From: Haematobacter massiliensis
GTDB lineage: Bacteria > Pseudomonadota > Alphaproteobacteria > Rhodobacterales > Rhodobacteraceae
DNA length: 64,000 nucleotides
Reading direction: 5' to 3'
Assembly: GCF_000740795.1 (NCBI RefSeq)
Contig: NZ_JGYG01000004.1
Span: 1-64,000 of the forward strand
Under the pieces are notes generated by a model. That model did not search any database. It was not told the DNA's origin and worked only from the letters and a program-made list of their open reading frames with translations. Each line of letters begins with the position of its first letter. The first letter of the stretch is position 1. The position numbers were made by a program, and so were the translations under genes. This document shows positions 26,966 through 37,291 of the stretch, in pieces.

Positions 26966-29461
26966 TTATTCCGCGGCGGCGGCCTGCACGGCCACCCTCT
27001 CAGCCATGACCGGCCGCACGAAGCGCAGCCGGAGCGCGTTTGTCAGCACGAAGACCGACGACAGCGCCATTGCCCCCGCCGCCAGCATCGGCGACAGCAT
27101 CATGCCGTTCGCCGGATAAAGCACACCCGCCGCCACCGGGATCAGCAACGCGTTGTAACCGAAGGCCCAGAACAGGTTCTGCCGGATGTTCCGCATCGTG
27201 CGGCGGGAGATGTCGAGCGCATTGACCACGCCCCGCAGGCTTCCCGACATCAGCACGACGTCGGCGCTCTCGATCGCGACATCGGTGCCGGTGCCGATCG
27301 CCAGCCCGACATCCGCCTGCGCCAGCGCCGGGGCATCGTTGATCCCGTCGCCGACAAAGGCCACCGGGCCGAACCGGGCGCGGAGGGCGTCTATCGCCTC
27401 CACCTTGCCCGCGGGGAGCACTTCGGCCACCACCTCGTCGATCCCCGTCTCCCGCGCGATGGCGGCAGCGGTGCCACGATTGTCCCCGGTGATCATGGCG
27501 ACCCGCAGACCCATGTCGTGCAGCGCGGCGATGGCGGCGGGCGTGTCAGGCTTCAGCGGATCCGACACGGCGATGACCGCCGCCGCCCTGCCGTCCACCG
27601 CCATGTAGAGCGGGGTCCGCCCCCGCTTGCCGAGCGCGGCCCCCTGCTCTGCCAGACTGCCCAGCACAACCCCCTCCCGCAGCATCAGCCGGTCTGCGCC
27701 GATCAGCACCCGGCGCCCCTCCACGCGGGCGGAAAGGCCATATCCGGTGAGGGACTGGAACTCCTCCGCCCTGGGCAGCGGCCCGGCTCCGAAGGCCCGC
27801 CGGATCGCCTCCGCCACGGGATGCTCCGAACTGGCTTCGGCGGCGGCGGCAAGGCGCAGCACCTCCGCCCGGTCGAAACCCTCGGCGGGGATCAGGTCGG
27901 TCAGCTCGGGCCGCCCCGCTGTCAGGGTGCCGGTCTTGTCGAGCGCGACGACCTTCACCTCCTGCAGCTTCTGCAGCGCATCGCCCTTGCGGAACAGCAC
28001 GCCCATTTCCGCCGCGCGGCCGGACCCCACCATGATGGAGGTCGGCGTGGCCAGCCCCATCGCACAGGGGCAGGCGATGATGAGCACCGAAACCCCCGCC
28101 ACAAGCGCATGGGCAAGGTCCGGCCCCCAGATCAGCCACACCGCCACGGTCAGCAGCGCGATGCCGATCACCGCAGGCACGAAGCGCAGCGTCACCCTGT
28201 CCACCAGCCCCTGAATGGGCAGCTTAGCGCCCTGTGCCTGTTCCACCAGACGGATGATCTGGGCGAGCATCGTCTCCGCCCCGACCCGTGTCGCGCGGAA
28301 CCGCAGGGTGCCGGTGCGGTTCACCGTGCCCGCGACGACCTCCGCGTCCTCTCCCTTCTCCACCGGGACAGGCTCGCCGGTGATCATGCTCTCATCGACG
28401 AAGGTGGAGCCGGAGATCACCCTGCCATCCACCGCGATGCGCTCCCCCGGACGGACGGAGACGATATCGCCCGCCACGATGCGGTCGATGGGCAGTTCCA
28501 CCGTTTCGCCATCACGCTCCACCCGCGCCGTGCGGGGCTGCAGGCCGACCAGCCGACGGATCGCCTCGCCCGTGCGGCCCTTGGCCCGCGCCTCCATCCA
28601 CCGGCCCACAAGGATCAGCGTCACGATCACCGCCGCTGCCTCGAAGTATACCGCTCGGGCGGAGGCGGGCAGCCAGCCGGGCGCGACCAGAACGAAGGTG
28701 GAATATATCCACGCCGCCGAAGCACCAAGTGCCACGAGGCTGTTCATGTCCGGCGCGCCCTTTGCGAGCGCGCGAAACCCCTGCGTGAAGAAGCGCCGCC
28801 CCGGCCCCGCCAGCACGAGGGTGGTCAGTACGAACTGGATGATCCAGCTCACCTGCATCCCCAGCGTGTTCATCACCCACATATGCACAGACGGTATGAG
28901 GTGGCTGCCCATCTCCAGCACGAAGACCGGCAATGTCAGGGCGGCCGCCAGCAGCACGCGCCGCCGCAGGGATGCCGCTTCCTCCGCCTTGCGATCCACG
29001 ACCTCCGCCGTCCCCGCGCCCCTGACAGTGGCCGGGTAGCCCGCCCTCGCCGCCGCCGCCGCGATTTCCGCAGGGCTGACGGCGCCCTCCAGAAAATCGA
29101 CGGTCGCGGTTTCAGCGGCAAGGTTCACGCGCGCATCCGTCACGCCGGGAAGCGCCTTCAGCGCTTTCTCCACCCGCCCGACGCAGGACGCGCAGGACAT
29201 TCCCTGAACGTCGAATACCGCTTCCCCGACCCGCGCCGGATATCCGGCCTCGGCCAGCGCGGCGATGAGCGGGGCTGGATCCGGGCGCGTCTTGTCCCCG
29301 CTGTCCGGAGCGGCGTAATCCACAGTCGCGGTTTCGGCGGCAAGGTTCGCGCGCGCATCCGTCACGCCGGGAAGCGCCTTCAACGCCTTCTCCACCCGCC
29401 CGACGCAAGACGCGCAGGACATACCCTCCACGCCGAGCGTGATAGACTGTTGCATGGTCAT
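26966..29461 (-). CDS. copA: Copper-exporting P-type ATPase CopA
   Basis: The 831-residue inner-membrane pump exports Cu(I) from the cytoplasm. Two N-terminal heavy-metal domains, each with GMSCASC, are almost identical over about 35 residues. Eight membrane helices follow, with the transport motif CPC in [13 protein letters not shown], the phosphorylation motif DKTGTLT, the HP locus SSEHPVAEA and [10 protein letters not shown]. These features place it in the P1B-1 copper group. It is the first gene of the copA-cueR-cupin unit, behind a CueR-type promoter. Confidence 0.95.
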   Translation of the reverse strand: MTMQQSITLGVEGMSCASCVGRVEKALKALPGVTDARANLAAETATVDYAAPDSGDKTRPDPAPLIAALAEAGYPARVGEAVFDVQGMSCASCVGRVEKALKALPGVTDARVNLAAETATVDFLEGAVSPAEIAAAAARAGYPATVRGAGTAEVVDRKAEEAASLRRRVLLAAALTLPVFVLEMGSHLIPSVHMWVMNTLGMQVSWIIQFVLTTLVLAGPGRRFFTQGFRALAKGAPDMNSLVALGASAAWIYSTFVLVAPGWLPASARAVYFEAAAVIVTLILVGRWMEARAKGRTGEAIRRLVGLQPRTARVERDGETVELPIDRIVAGDIVSVRPGERIAVDGRVISGSTFVDESMITGEPVPVEKGEDAEVVAGTVNRTGTLRFRATRVGAETMLAQIIRLVEQAQGAKLPIQGLVDRVTLRFVPAVIGIALLTVAVWLIWGPDLAHALVAGVSVLIIACPCAMGLATPTSIMVGSGRAAEMGVLFRKGDALQKLQEVKVVALDKTGTLTAGRPELTDLIPAEGFDRAEVLRLAAAAEASSEHPVAEAIRRAFGAGPLPRAEEFQSLTGYGLSARVEGRRVLIGADRLMLREGVVLGSLAEQGAALGKRGRTPLYMAVDGRAAAVIAVSDPLKPDTPAAIAALHDMGLRVAMITGDNRGTAAAIARETGIDEVVAEVLPAGKVEAIDALRARFGPVAFVGDGINDAPALAQADVGLAIGTGTDVAIESADVVLMSGSLRGVVNALDISRRTMRNIRQNLFWAFGYNALLIPVAAGVLYPANGMMLSPMLAAGAMALSSVFVLTNALRLRFVRPVMAERVAVQAAAAE
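29103..29422. repeat. 98-bp direct repeat encoding the two CopA metal domains
   Basis: Positions 29103-29200 and 29325-29422 are 98 bases each and differ at about five positions, so the two heavy-metal-binding domains are nearly identical in DNA as well as protein. This points to recent duplication or gene conversion. Confidence 0.9.
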
Positions 29462-29491
29462 CTGCCCCTCCTTTGCTGCGGGACAAGGTGA

Positions 29492-29522
29492 CAGATAAAG
29501 GTTCCAGAGACTGGAAGGTCAA
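29492..29522 (-). promoter_or_regulatory. CueR-type copper promoter of copA
   Basis: On the minus strand a -35 TTGACC (29517-29522) and a -10 TATCTG (29492-29497) are 19 bases apart, the stretched spacing of MerR-family promoters. The spacer holds the dyad TTCCAG-AGA-CTGGAA (29502-29516), which matches CueR operators of the CCTTCC...GGAAGG kind. Confidence 0.82.
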
Positions 29523-29523
29523 G

Positions 29524-30325
29524 CCCCGGACGGAACCTTCTTTCCCACGGGATCACGAGCCTCAGACTTCTTCGAGCAGCGCGGAGTGAGCAAGCATGAG
29601 GCCGAGGCTGTGACGCAAGGGCGCGCTCCCCGTCTCCTGGCGGCCGCTCAAGCGGAGAGATGTCGCGCTGCGGGGATAGCGCCGGCTAGGGGCGGGCTGA
29701 ACGGCCCGGCAGCCGGATTGCACCGTGCGTCAGCGAGCCACTCCCGTACGGAGAGACTTCGTCCGACGTCGCGCCGGCATATCCCGTGGCGGACCTTCCG
29801 AAGACCATGCCCCGCGCGCTGTCCGGCACTCGCACCGGATCCCACAATGCACAACCCGCGTGCGACAGACTGCGGTCGAGGTTCTTTGACCCCTCATCCC
29901 CTTCGATCAGCGGAACGCCCGCGCGGTATGCACCCTCCGGAAATTTCGCTGGCACAGGCACGCCACAGCTCTCCAAGGGGCAGTTCAGCTCGATGAGCGG
30001 CGCCAAAATCCCCGTCCGTGCGATACTTGGGAAGGCAGCTTTTTCAGACGCAATTGAGCCCTCGCCGGGGGGCGTCAGTCGTCCGAATTGCCGCCTTTCG
30101 GGCATCCCGCTCTGCATTACTGCTGTGACGCAGGACAACGAACCCTCGGACACCATGATCTGCAATGTCCTCGGGCCGCTGGTTGCCGCCAACCGGATCT
30201 GGCGCTCATCCACGCGCGGTGTCGCTGAGCCCTGCGCATCAGCTGTCAAGCGTCGCAAGCCTGCGACTGAACACCCCGCGGATGCGGCAAGCCGTTAGCG
30301 ACGCGCCGAGCCACACCCGCCGCGC
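29524..30325. other. Intergenic region without a recognisable gene
   Basis: About 800 bases between the copper promoter and the end of the siderophore operon. Open frames up to 190 codons exist on the minus strand (29686-30258) but show no domain, no ribosome binding site and unusual composition. I see nothing else in it. Confidence 0.5.
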
Positions 30326-31375
30326 TCATCCCGCGGCAGGTGCTTCCCAGTAGGAGGAGAAATAGTTCAGCCCGCGTTCCACCCGGCCCGCCGCGCGGAA
30401 ATGTTCCTTGGCCTGCCGAACCACGGATTGCTCCGCCGCGACCCAGAGATATGTTCCGGCCTCGGGCATCGGCACGGCGCGCAGCGCCTCCAGCAGGCCC
30501 GCGCCCGGCCTCCGCTCCACCCAGTCGATGGCGACGCCCGGCGGGGCAGCGATCTCGCAGCGGTCGGCGGGATCGGCGAGTTCGATCAGCGCGCGTCCCC
30601 GCCGCGTGGCGGGCGACGCTTCGAGGATGCGGCGGATCGCCGGCAGCGCGGTCTCATCCCCCGCGATCAGCAACCGCTCACCCGGCGGAAAATCTCCGCC
30701 CCCCGGCCCCATGACCGCCACCCGTTCCCCCGGACGCGCCGCCAGCGCCCAGTCCGATGTGCGCCCGCCCGCATGCAGATAGATGTCGAAGGTGAAGCGC
30801 CCCACGCCCTCCGGCCCGGCCTCCAGCGTGACGAAGGTATAGCCCACCCGGTGCAGCGCATCCGGCCCCTCCGGCCAGATAGTCCGCCCACGCTCGTTCA
30901 GATACGGCAGGACAAGCGCGCGCCCCTCGCCCGGCAGCAGGAGCGAAAAGTGCATGCCCCCCCGCCCCAGCGCACCCGCGCCCGGAGAAGCCATCTCCAC
31001 CCGCAGATAATTCGCGCCGATCCGGCGGGTGGAGAGCACCGTCGCATCGTGCAGGCTCGGCGGGCGGGCGGGCATCGCAGGCCCGTCTGCCCATGTAAGC
31101 CCGGCCGCGACATCCGGGCTCACATGGTCGAGCAGATACATCGCACTCTCCCGCATGTGATAAAGCTGCACCGCATCCACCGCGTGGATCGCGATCTCCA
31201 GCCCCTGCGGCGTCAGCACCAGCGCCGCGCGCGCCAGCGGCGCGGTGATCTCCAGACGCTCCGCCTCGCGCCGGACGGGGAGGTCGAAGGCGAGGAGATG
31301 CTCCTCAAGGTGCGGCAGCATCTCTTCGGACAGCGGGCCGTGGTAGCGTCCCGTGGCGGTTTCGGTATGGGTCAT
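30326..31375 (-). CDS. Siderophore-interacting protein with N-terminal DUF2218-like domain
   Basis: The 349-residue protein has an N-terminal segment of about 95 residues like DUF2218 (PHLEEHLLAFDLPVRREAERLEITAPLARAALVL). The FAD-binding siderophore-interacting domain (ViuB type) follows: ATVLSTRRIGANYLRVEMASPG, GYTFVTLEAG and GERLLIAGDETALPAIRRIL. These NAD(P)H enzymes reduce ferric siderophores in the cytoplasm to free the iron. It is the last gene of the siderophore operon and overlaps the ATPase stop by 4 bases. Confidence 0.88.
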   Translation of the reverse strand: MTHTETATGRYHGPLSEEMLPHLEEHLLAFDLPVRREAERLEITAPLARAALVLTPQGLEIAIHAVDAVQLYHMRESAMYLLDHVSPDVAAGLTWADGPAMPARPPSLHDATVLSTRRIGANYLRVEMASPGAGALGRGGMHFSLLLPGEGRALVLPYLNERGRTIWPEGPDALHRVGYTFVTLEAGPEGVGRFTFDIYLHAGGRTSDWALAARPGERVAVMGPGGGDFPPGERLLIAGDETALPAIRRILEASPATRRGRALIELADPADRCEIAAPPGVAIDWVERRPGAGLLEALRAVPMPEAGTYLWVAAEQSVVRQAKEHFRAAGRVERGLNYFSSYWEAPAAG

Positions 31376-32166
31376 GCCAGCCTCTCCTCGGGGCAGTGTG
31401 CGGGGATCACCATGGGCGTGCCCGTGATGGGATCGGGATGGACCTCGGCGGCAAGGCCGAAGGCGCGCTCGAGATGCTCTGGCGTCAGCACCGCCTCCGG
31501 CGCGCCTTCCGCCACCAGCCCGCCCGGCCCCAGCAGCACCAGGGCATCACAGAACCGCGCGGCAAGGTTCAGGTCGTGCAGGACGGCGACGACCCGCAGG
31601 CCCGTGCCCCGGCTCTGCCGCCGCAGCAGCGCCAGCAGGTCGAGCTGATGGGCAAGGTCCAGGAATGTCGTCGGCTCATCCAGCAGAAGGAGCGGCGTCG
31701 TCTGCGCCAGGACCAGCGCGATCCAGGCACGCTGCCGCTGGCCGCCCGACAACTCCTCCAAAGGTCGCTCCGCCAGGTCGGCCACGCCGACGGCCTCCAT
31801 GGCCGCGACACAGGCGCGCTGATCCGTCTCCCGCCAGGGCGCAAGCATTCCGCGCCAAGGCAGCCGGCCCCGCCGCACCAGATCGGCAACCGTAATGCCG
31901 CCCGGCGCCACGGGCGACTGCGGCAGCACCGCCATCCGGCGGGCAAGCGCGCGGCTTTCGATCCGCCGCACATCCTCGCCCTCCAGCAGCACGCGGCCCG
32001 ATTGCGGTGTGATGAGCCGACCCATGGCGCGGAGCAGCGTGGACTTGCCGCACCCGTTCGGGCCGAGGATCGCCGTCATCGGCACGTCGGGAAGCTGCAG
32101 ATCCAACCCCCGGATCACCACCCGCCCGTCATAGCCGAGCGTCAGCGCCTCTGTCGCCAGTCTCAT
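31372..32166 (-). CDS. Ferric siderophore ABC transporter ATP-binding protein (FecE/FepC type)
   Basis: The 264-residue ATPase has Walker A GPNGCGKSTLLRAMGRL, signature LSGGQRQRAWIALVL, Walker B LLLLDEPTTFLD and the switch His in VVAVLHDLNLA. This set is typical of iron-siderophore and cobalamin importers. It overlaps both neighbours by 4 bases, so the operon is tightly coupled. Confidence 0.93.
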   Translation of the reverse strand: MRLATEALTLGYDGRVVIRGLDLQLPDVPMTAILGPNGCGKSTLLRAMGRLITPQSGRVLLEGEDVRRIESRALARRMAVLPQSPVAPGGITVADLVRRGRLPWRGMLAPWRETDQRACVAAMEAVGVADLAERPLEELSGGQRQRAWIALVLAQTTPLLLLDEPTTFLDLAHQLDLLALLRRQSRGTGLRVVAVLHDLNLAARFCDALVLLGPGGLVAEGAPEAVLTPEHLERAFGLAAEVHPDPITGTPMVIPAHCPEERLA

Positions 32167-33143
32167 AGCGCGCCCCCTTTCATCTCACGCATCAGCCGCC
32201 ACAGCAGATACGGCGCGCCGAGTAGCCCCGTCATGACCCCGGCGGGGAGTTCCACGCCGGGAATGACCGTGCGCGCCAACGTATCGGCCCCGGCCAGGAC
32301 CACCGCGCCTGCGGCGGCAGCGGCCAGCATCCGCCCCGGAAGGCTCCGCGCCCCGCTCAACCGCTGGCCGAGCGGCGGCGCCATCAGGGCGACGAAGGGC
32401 ACCGGCCCCGCCACCGCCACCGCGACGGCGGCAAGCAGCACGCCCGTCGCGACCAGCATCCGCCGCGCCGCCGCCACCCGCAGGCCGAGCGCCTGCGCCA
32501 TCTCCTCGCCGAGTTCGAGCGCGGCAAGCCAGCGCATCTGGCCCAGCAGCAGGAGCGCCAGCACGCCGCCCGGCAGCCAGACCTGCGCCACATGCCCCCA
32601 GTCGCGCGCGGCGAGGGAGCCGGTCATCCACCGCTGCGCCTCCGCCGCGGTGTTGCTGGGCAGGCTCGACATCAGGAACATGGCGAGCGCGGACGTCACG
32701 AACCCGACCCCAAGACCCACGAGGATCACCGTGAGCGGCGGTGTCGCATGACCCCGCCGATAGCTGAGCACGGCGACCAGCAGTGCCGCCGCCAGACCGC
32801 CCGCCGCGGCGAGCAGCGGCATCGGCCACATCAGGCCGAGCGCCGTCCCCGCCACCACCGCCAGTGCCGCGCCCGAGGTAAAGCCGATCACATCGGGCGA
32901 CGCCAGCGGATTGCGGAACAACGTCTGGAACAACGCCCCCGACAGGCCGAGCGCCGCCCCGGCCCCCAATGCCACCGCAACCCGCGGCCCTCGGAAGGTG
33001 GAGAGCATCATCGCGCCCGCCCCCTCGCCGGTGACCGCGCCGTGCCACAGCACGTCCGGACCGACCCAGACCTGACCGAAGGCCAGCCCCGCCAGCCCGG
33101 CGAGCAGGAGCAGGACGGGCAGGATCGGCGCCCGCGTGCTCAT
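32163..33143 (-). CDS. Iron-siderophore ABC permease (FecCD family), second subunit
   Basis: The 326-residue membrane protein has about ten hydrophobic helices and the family motifs RGPRVAVALGAGAALGLSGALFQTLFRNPLASPDVIGFTSGAAL and GPVPFVALMAPPLGQRLSG. It forms the channel with the product of the preceding gene. Four-base overlaps on both sides show coupled translation. Confidence 0.93.
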   Translation of the reverse strand: MSTRAPILPVLLLLAGLAGLAFGQVWVGPDVLWHGAVTGEGAGAMMLSTFRGPRVAVALGAGAALGLSGALFQTLFRNPLASPDVIGFTSGAALAVVAGTALGLMWPMPLLAAAGGLAAALLVAVLSYRRGHATPPLTVILVGLGVGFVTSALAMFLMSSLPSNTAAEAQRWMTGSLAARDWGHVAQVWLPGGVLALLLLGQMRWLAALELGEEMAQALGLRVAAARRMLVATGVLLAAVAVAVAGPVPFVALMAPPLGQRLSGARSLPGRMLAAAAAGAVVLAGADTLARTVIPGVELPAGVMTGLLGAPYLLWRLMREMKGGAL

Positions 33144-34129
33144 GCCTCCTCTCCCGGCCGCACGCTCCGCGCGATCCAGAGAAACACCGGCCCGCCGATC
33201 AGCGCCGTCATCACGCCCACGCGAACCTCCGACGGCGCCAGCACCAGCCGCCCCAGCGTATCGCTCGCCAGCAGCAGCGCCGCGCCCAGCAGCAGCGACA
33301 CGGCCAGCTCCGCCCGCAGGCGGTGCCCGACCAGCCGCCGCGCCAAGGGCGGCACCACCAGCCCGAGAAAGGCGATCGGCCCCGCAACCGCCACGGCCGC
33401 GCCGGTGGTCAGCGCAACGGCGGCCAGCGCCGTGGCCTGCGTCCAGCCGGGATGCGCGCCAAGGCCCCGCGCCATGGCATCGCCGAGCGACAGCGCCTCG
33501 ATCCGCGGCGCGATCATCAGCGCGATCACCGCGCCCGCCGCGCCCGCCAGCGCCATTGCGGCCAGCGGGCGGGCATGGGCCTGCGCCAGCGAACCGGCCA
33601 CCCAGAACCGCATCACGTCGAGCGCATCCTGCCGGATCAGCACCACCCCGGTGACGAGCGACAGCAGCAGCGCGTTCAGCGCGGCGCCGGCCAGCGTCAT
33701 CCGCATCGGCCCGGCACCGCCATGCAATCCCCCCGCGAGCAGGAACACCGCCGCCGCCGCCAGCGCCGCACCGGGAAAGGTCAGCGCGCTCGCCGTCGCC
33801 TGATCCATCCCGCCAAACAGCAGCGTGCCGCCCAGCAGGGCAAAGGCCGCGCCCGCATTGATCCCCAGCAAACCCGGATCGGCCAGCGGGTTGCGGGTCA
33901 TCGCCTGCAACACGGTGCCGGCCACGCCAAGCGCGCCACCCGCGATCACCGCCGCCGCGATCCGCGGGCCACGGACCAGCGCCAGCGCGACGTGGTCGGC
34001 ATTGGCCGGATCATAGCCGGCCCGGATCAGGTCGAGAAATACCGACGGCGCGATTGGCCGTGCGCCGACGACCAGCGACAGCGCCGCCGCCAGCAGCAAA
34101 AGCCCCGCCGACCAGAGGACACCTCTCAC
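33140..34129 (-). CDS. Iron-siderophore ABC permease (FecCD family), first subunit
   Basis: The 329-residue protein shows the same fold as its partner: RGPRIAAAVIAGGALGVAGTVLQAMTRNPLADPGLLGINAGAAFAL, later LGAHPGWTQA and GPIAFLGLVVPPLARRLVGH. The two subunits are paralogues of the same family and probably form a heterodimer in the inner membrane. It overlaps the binding-protein gene stop by 4 bases. Confidence 0.93.
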   Translation of the reverse strand: MRGVLWSAGLLLLAAALSLVVGARPIAPSVFLDLIRAGYDPANADHVALALVRGPRIAAAVIAGGALGVAGTVLQAMTRNPLADPGLLGINAGAAFALLGGTLLFGGMDQATASALTFPGAALAAAAVFLLAGGLHGGAGPMRMTLAGAALNALLLSLVTGVVLIRQDALDVMRFWVAGSLAQAHARPLAAMALAGAAGAVIALMIAPRIEALSLGDAMARGLGAHPGWTQATALAAVALTTGAAVAVAGPIAFLGLVVPPLARRLVGHRLRAELAVSLLLGAALLLASDTLGRLVLAPSEVRVGVMTALIGGPVFLWIARSVRPGEEA

Positions 34130-35157
34130 GGGGCAAGCCCCGCCCGTGCCGCCGAAGGCACCACCGTGCCCGGATCCCCGTCCACCGCAAGCACGATCTC
34201 CGGCTCGATCTCGCGCAGCGCATAGGGCAGCGACAGCACCGTGCCAAAGGAGAGCGCTCCGGTCAGCACCGTATCGGCGAATATCTCCCGCCCCTCGCGG
34301 AAGGCGCGCATCGTCCGGCGCATGGGCAGCGCCGCGATGTCGGGCGCGCGGGCGAAGTCGGAGATCCAGACCAACAGATCGGCGTCGATCGGCGTGAAAT
34401 CCTCCGAGGAGATCGTGGTGTAGAACCCGTCGATGGCCGAAAGCGCCTGCAGACCGGCAGGCTGGCCGAAGCCGATCTCCCGCAGAAAGCGCGCCCGTGT
34501 GTCATCGGCGGTAAAGGCGCCGGTCTGGCCGCTGTCCTGCCAGGCGGCAACGGCGGTCATGCGCTGCCATTCGGGATGACGCGCCCGGATCGCGGCGAAA
34601 TCCGCCTCCAGCCCCGTCACCAGTTGCCCGGCCTCCGCCTCCCGGCCCGTGGCACGGCCCAGGACTTCCGTCATCGCCTGCCATGATGTGCCGTAGGGGG
34701 TTGTCCCCTCCGCCTGCATCAGCACCGGGGCGATCTGCGACAGGAGCGCGTATTCCTCCCCCGACATGCCCGAGCCGATCCCGACGATCAGGTCGGGGCG
34801 CAGGCTCGCCACGGTCTCCGCGGAAATCTCTCCGCCGATCACAATGGGAGCCGCATCGCCCAGCCGGTCCTGCGCCCAGGGCCAGACGCCGTAGTTGTAA
34901 TCGCCATACCACCGCCGGATCGCCACCGGCACGATGCCGAGCGCGAGCAGCGGATCCTGCGTATTTGCGCCGAGCGAGACGACGCGCCGCGCCGGCGCAG
35001 GAAGCACGATCTCCCCCATCACGTGGCGAAAGCGCAATCCGCCCTCCCCTGCCGCCCTGAGCACCCGGGGCGCCGCCAGCACGCCCGCCGCGCCCAGCAG
35101 CACGCTCCGCCGAGACAACGCGGGGGAGGCGGAGGGCAAGGCTCTGAAAAGCGGCAT
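34126..35157 (-). CDS. Siderophore-binding periplasmic protein
   Basis: The 343-residue protein has an N-terminal twin-arginine motif (LSRRSVLLGAAGVLAAPRVLRA) and so is probably exported by the Tat pathway. It then has the clamshell fold of FhuD/FecB-type binding proteins (ARRVVSLGANTQDPLLALGIVPVAI, LRPDLIVGIGSGMSGEEYALLSQIAPVL). It carries ferric siderophore from the outer-membrane receptor to the permease. The gene starts 17 bases after the receptor stop. Confidence 0.9.
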   Translation of the reverse strand: MPLFRALPSASPALSRRSVLLGAAGVLAAPRVLRAAGEGGLRFRHVMGEIVLPAPARRVVSLGANTQDPLLALGIVPVAIRRWYGDYNYGVWPWAQDRLGDAAPIVIGGEISAETVASLRPDLIVGIGSGMSGEEYALLSQIAPVLMQAEGTTPYGTSWQAMTEVLGRATGREAEAGQLVTGLEADFAAIRARHPEWQRMTAVAAWQDSGQTGAFTADDTRARFLREIGFGQPAGLQALSAIDGFYTTISSEDFTPIDADLLVWISDFARAPDIAALPMRRTMRAFREGREIFADTVLTGALSFGTVLSLPYALREIEPEIVLAVDGDPGTVVPSAARAGLAP

Positions 35158-35173
35158 GGGATCGTCTCCTTGG

Positions 35174-37291
35174 TTACCAGGTATATTTCAGCGTCGCGGT
35201 CACGGTCCGCCCGTCGTTGAAATACTCGGTGCCGTAGTAATCGGTGACAAGGGAATGCCGGTCGAACAGGTTCGACACATTGGCCTGCAGAAGCACATCT
35301 TCCGTCAGCCGATAGCTCGCCATCGCGTCAAAGATCGCGTAGCCCCCGACACTGACCGTGTTGGCGTCGTCGCCATAGGTACCGCCCATGTAGCGCATCC
35401 CGCCGCCGATCCGCACATCGCCGCGCGTCGCCGTGCCGGGGAAGGTATAGTCGGCCCAGATCGCGCCGATATGCCGCGGCACCCGCGCGGGCCGGTTGCC
35501 CAGGTTGCCCTGCACGCCATCCTCGCGGATTTCCGCATCCCAATAGGCATAGGCGAAGGTAAGGTTGAGGTTGTCCAGCACCTCGCCCTTCGCCTCCAGC
35601 TCAAGCCCGCGCACGCCGATCTTGCCGATCTGGCGATAGTTCACCGGGTCCACCTGCACACTGACATTGGTCTGGGTCAGGTCGAAGACAGCGGCGGTCA
35701 GGAGGGCCTCCGTCCCGGCGGGGCGGTATTTCACGCCGGCCTCATACTGCTTGCCTTCCTTCGGGTCGCTCGCCGGTGCCCAGGGGTCCGGCTCGAAGCT
35801 CTCTGAATAATTGGCATAAAAGGACAGGTCGGACGTCGCCTTGTAGGTCACGCCCGCGCGCTTGGTGAAGGCGTTGAAGTCGCGATCCGCCCGGCCTGCT
35901 CCCCGGTAATCCGCAGCGCCATAGTCGATATCCACATTGGTCCGGTCGTAGCGCCCGCCGAAGGTCAGGATCCAGCGATCCTCGAAGGTCAGCTCCTGCT
36001 GGAGATAGAGCGCATGGGTCGTCTGCTCCGGCCGCCAGTCGATATAGGGGCCGAGCGCCACGCAGCCCCGCCCGCAATAGGATGGATCGAAGATGTCGAG
36101 CGGTCCGGCAGTGCCGGTCCTGGCCAGCTCGTCCACCTTGATCCAGCTGTATTCGTAGCCTGCCAGCGTCCGCCCCTGCACAGTGCCGAAGCTCGTGTCG
36201 AACTGAAGCTGGTTATCGACGGCGAACTGCTTCGCCTTGCTCCCTACGAAAAAGGCGGTCCGGTCCGCGCCGGGATCGGTGGAGGCACCGTAGACCTGCC
36301 GATAGTCCAGATCGAACCACGTATACCGCGCGTTCTGCCGGAAGGTGAGCCCGCCGCCGAAATCGTGGCTCAGCAGATAGCCAAGGCTCTTCTGCCGCGT
36401 GTCGAACGTATTGAACTCCGGCTCGCCGAGAAACGTCCTGTGGCCCAGCCGGTCCACCGTCCCCTTCGGGAATCCGGTCCCCGGCCAGCCGTCCCGCCGG
36501 TTGTAGTCGCCCAGCACCGTGAGCGAGGTGGCCTCCGTCGGCGCCCATGTCAGCGCCGCACCCAGATAGCGGCGGTCATCGGGGGAGTGGTCGTAGTAGC
36601 CCTCCGCCTCCTGCGCCTTGCCGGTCAACCGGTAGCTCAGCGTCCGGTCCGCGGTCGCATCGCCGAAGTCGAACCCCGCTTCGGTATGGTCGTCGCCGAG
36701 CGTGGTATAGACCTCCCCGAACCTGTAGGGGCGCGGCATCTTGGTGACGGAGTTGATGACCCCGCCGGGAGAGGACAGCCCGAACAGCGAGGAGTTGGAC
36801 CCTTTCAGCACCTCCACCCGCTCCAGCCCATAAGGCTCCAGCCGCCCGAAGGTCCAGCCGAAGCCGCGCGTCGGCAGACCGTCGCGGAAGGTGAGGAGCG
36901 TGTTCTGATCGAAGCCCCGGATGCGGATGAAATCGTATCGGTCGTCGCTTCCGAACTCGTTGACCTGCACCCCGGCGGTGTAGCTGACGACCTGCTCCAG
37001 CGTCTGGGCGCCGCGGCTTTCGATCTCCTTCTGCGTCACGACCGAGACGGAGGCGGAGGTGTCGAGCGCATCGCTCGCCATCTTGTTGGCGCTCACCTGC
37101 TGCCGGGGGGCAAAGGTGGCGGCATCGCCGCCCGCCTGACTGTCGATGACGACCGGGCTGAGGCCCACGCTCCCCGGCGCAATCCCTTGCGCGGCCTCCT
37201 GAGCCGTCGCGGCTCCCGGCAGCAAGGCCGCCGTGCCGCATAATGCCGCGATGTACCAGCCGCGATATCCGTTCTGCCGATTGGCTGCCAT
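35174..37291 (-). CDS. TonB-dependent siderophore receptor
   Basis: The 705-residue outer-membrane protein starts with a Sec signal peptide ending ATAQ near residue 31. The plug domain follows (SASVSVVTQKEIESRGAQTLEQVVSYTAGVQV, FIRIRGFDQN, LERVEVLKGSNSSLFGLSSPGGVINSVTK), then a 22-strand barrel closing with an aromatic residue (ATLKYTW). This matches the FhuA/FoxA/FpvA group of ferric hydroxamate-type receptors. It is the first gene of a six-gene operon that covers the whole route from outer membrane to iron release. No siderophore synthesis gene is in the window, so it probably uses foreign siderophores. Confidence 0.93.
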   Translation of the reverse strand: MAANRQNGYRGWYIAALCGTAALLPGAATAQEAAQGIAPGSVGLSPVVIDSQAGGDAATFAPRQQVSANKMASDALDTSASVSVVTQKEIESRGAQTLEQVVSYTAGVQVNEFGSDDRYDFIRIRGFDQNTLLTFRDGLPTRGFGWTFGRLEPYGLERVEVLKGSNSSLFGLSSPGGVINSVTKMPRPYRFGEVYTTLGDDHTEAGFDFGDATADRTLSYRLTGKAQEAEGYYDHSPDDRRYLGAALTWAPTEATSLTVLGDYNRRDGWPGTGFPKGTVDRLGHRTFLGEPEFNTFDTRQKSLGYLLSHDFGGGLTFRQNARYTWFDLDYRQVYGASTDPGADRTAFFVGSKAKQFAVDNQLQFDTSFGTVQGRTLAGYEYSWIKVDELARTGTAGPLDIFDPSYCGRGCVALGPYIDWRPEQTTHALYLQQELTFEDRWILTFGGRYDRTNVDIDYGAADYRGAGRADRDFNAFTKRAGVTYKATSDLSFYANYSESFEPDPWAPASDPKEGKQYEAGVKYRPAGTEALLTAAVFDLTQTNVSVQVDPVNYRQIGKIGVRGLELEAKGEVLDNLNLTFAYAYWDAEIREDGVQGNLGNRPARVPRHIGAIWADYTFPGTATRGDVRIGGGMRYMGGTYGDDANTVSVGGYAIFDAMASYRLTEDVLLQANVSNLFDRHSLVTDYYGTEYFNDGRTVTATLKYTW

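Noticed and set aside
26906-29491. 861-codon open frame on the plus strand opposite copA and cueR
   Set aside because: Composition is His/Arg/Gly-rich with no domain. It is a shadow of two certain genes.
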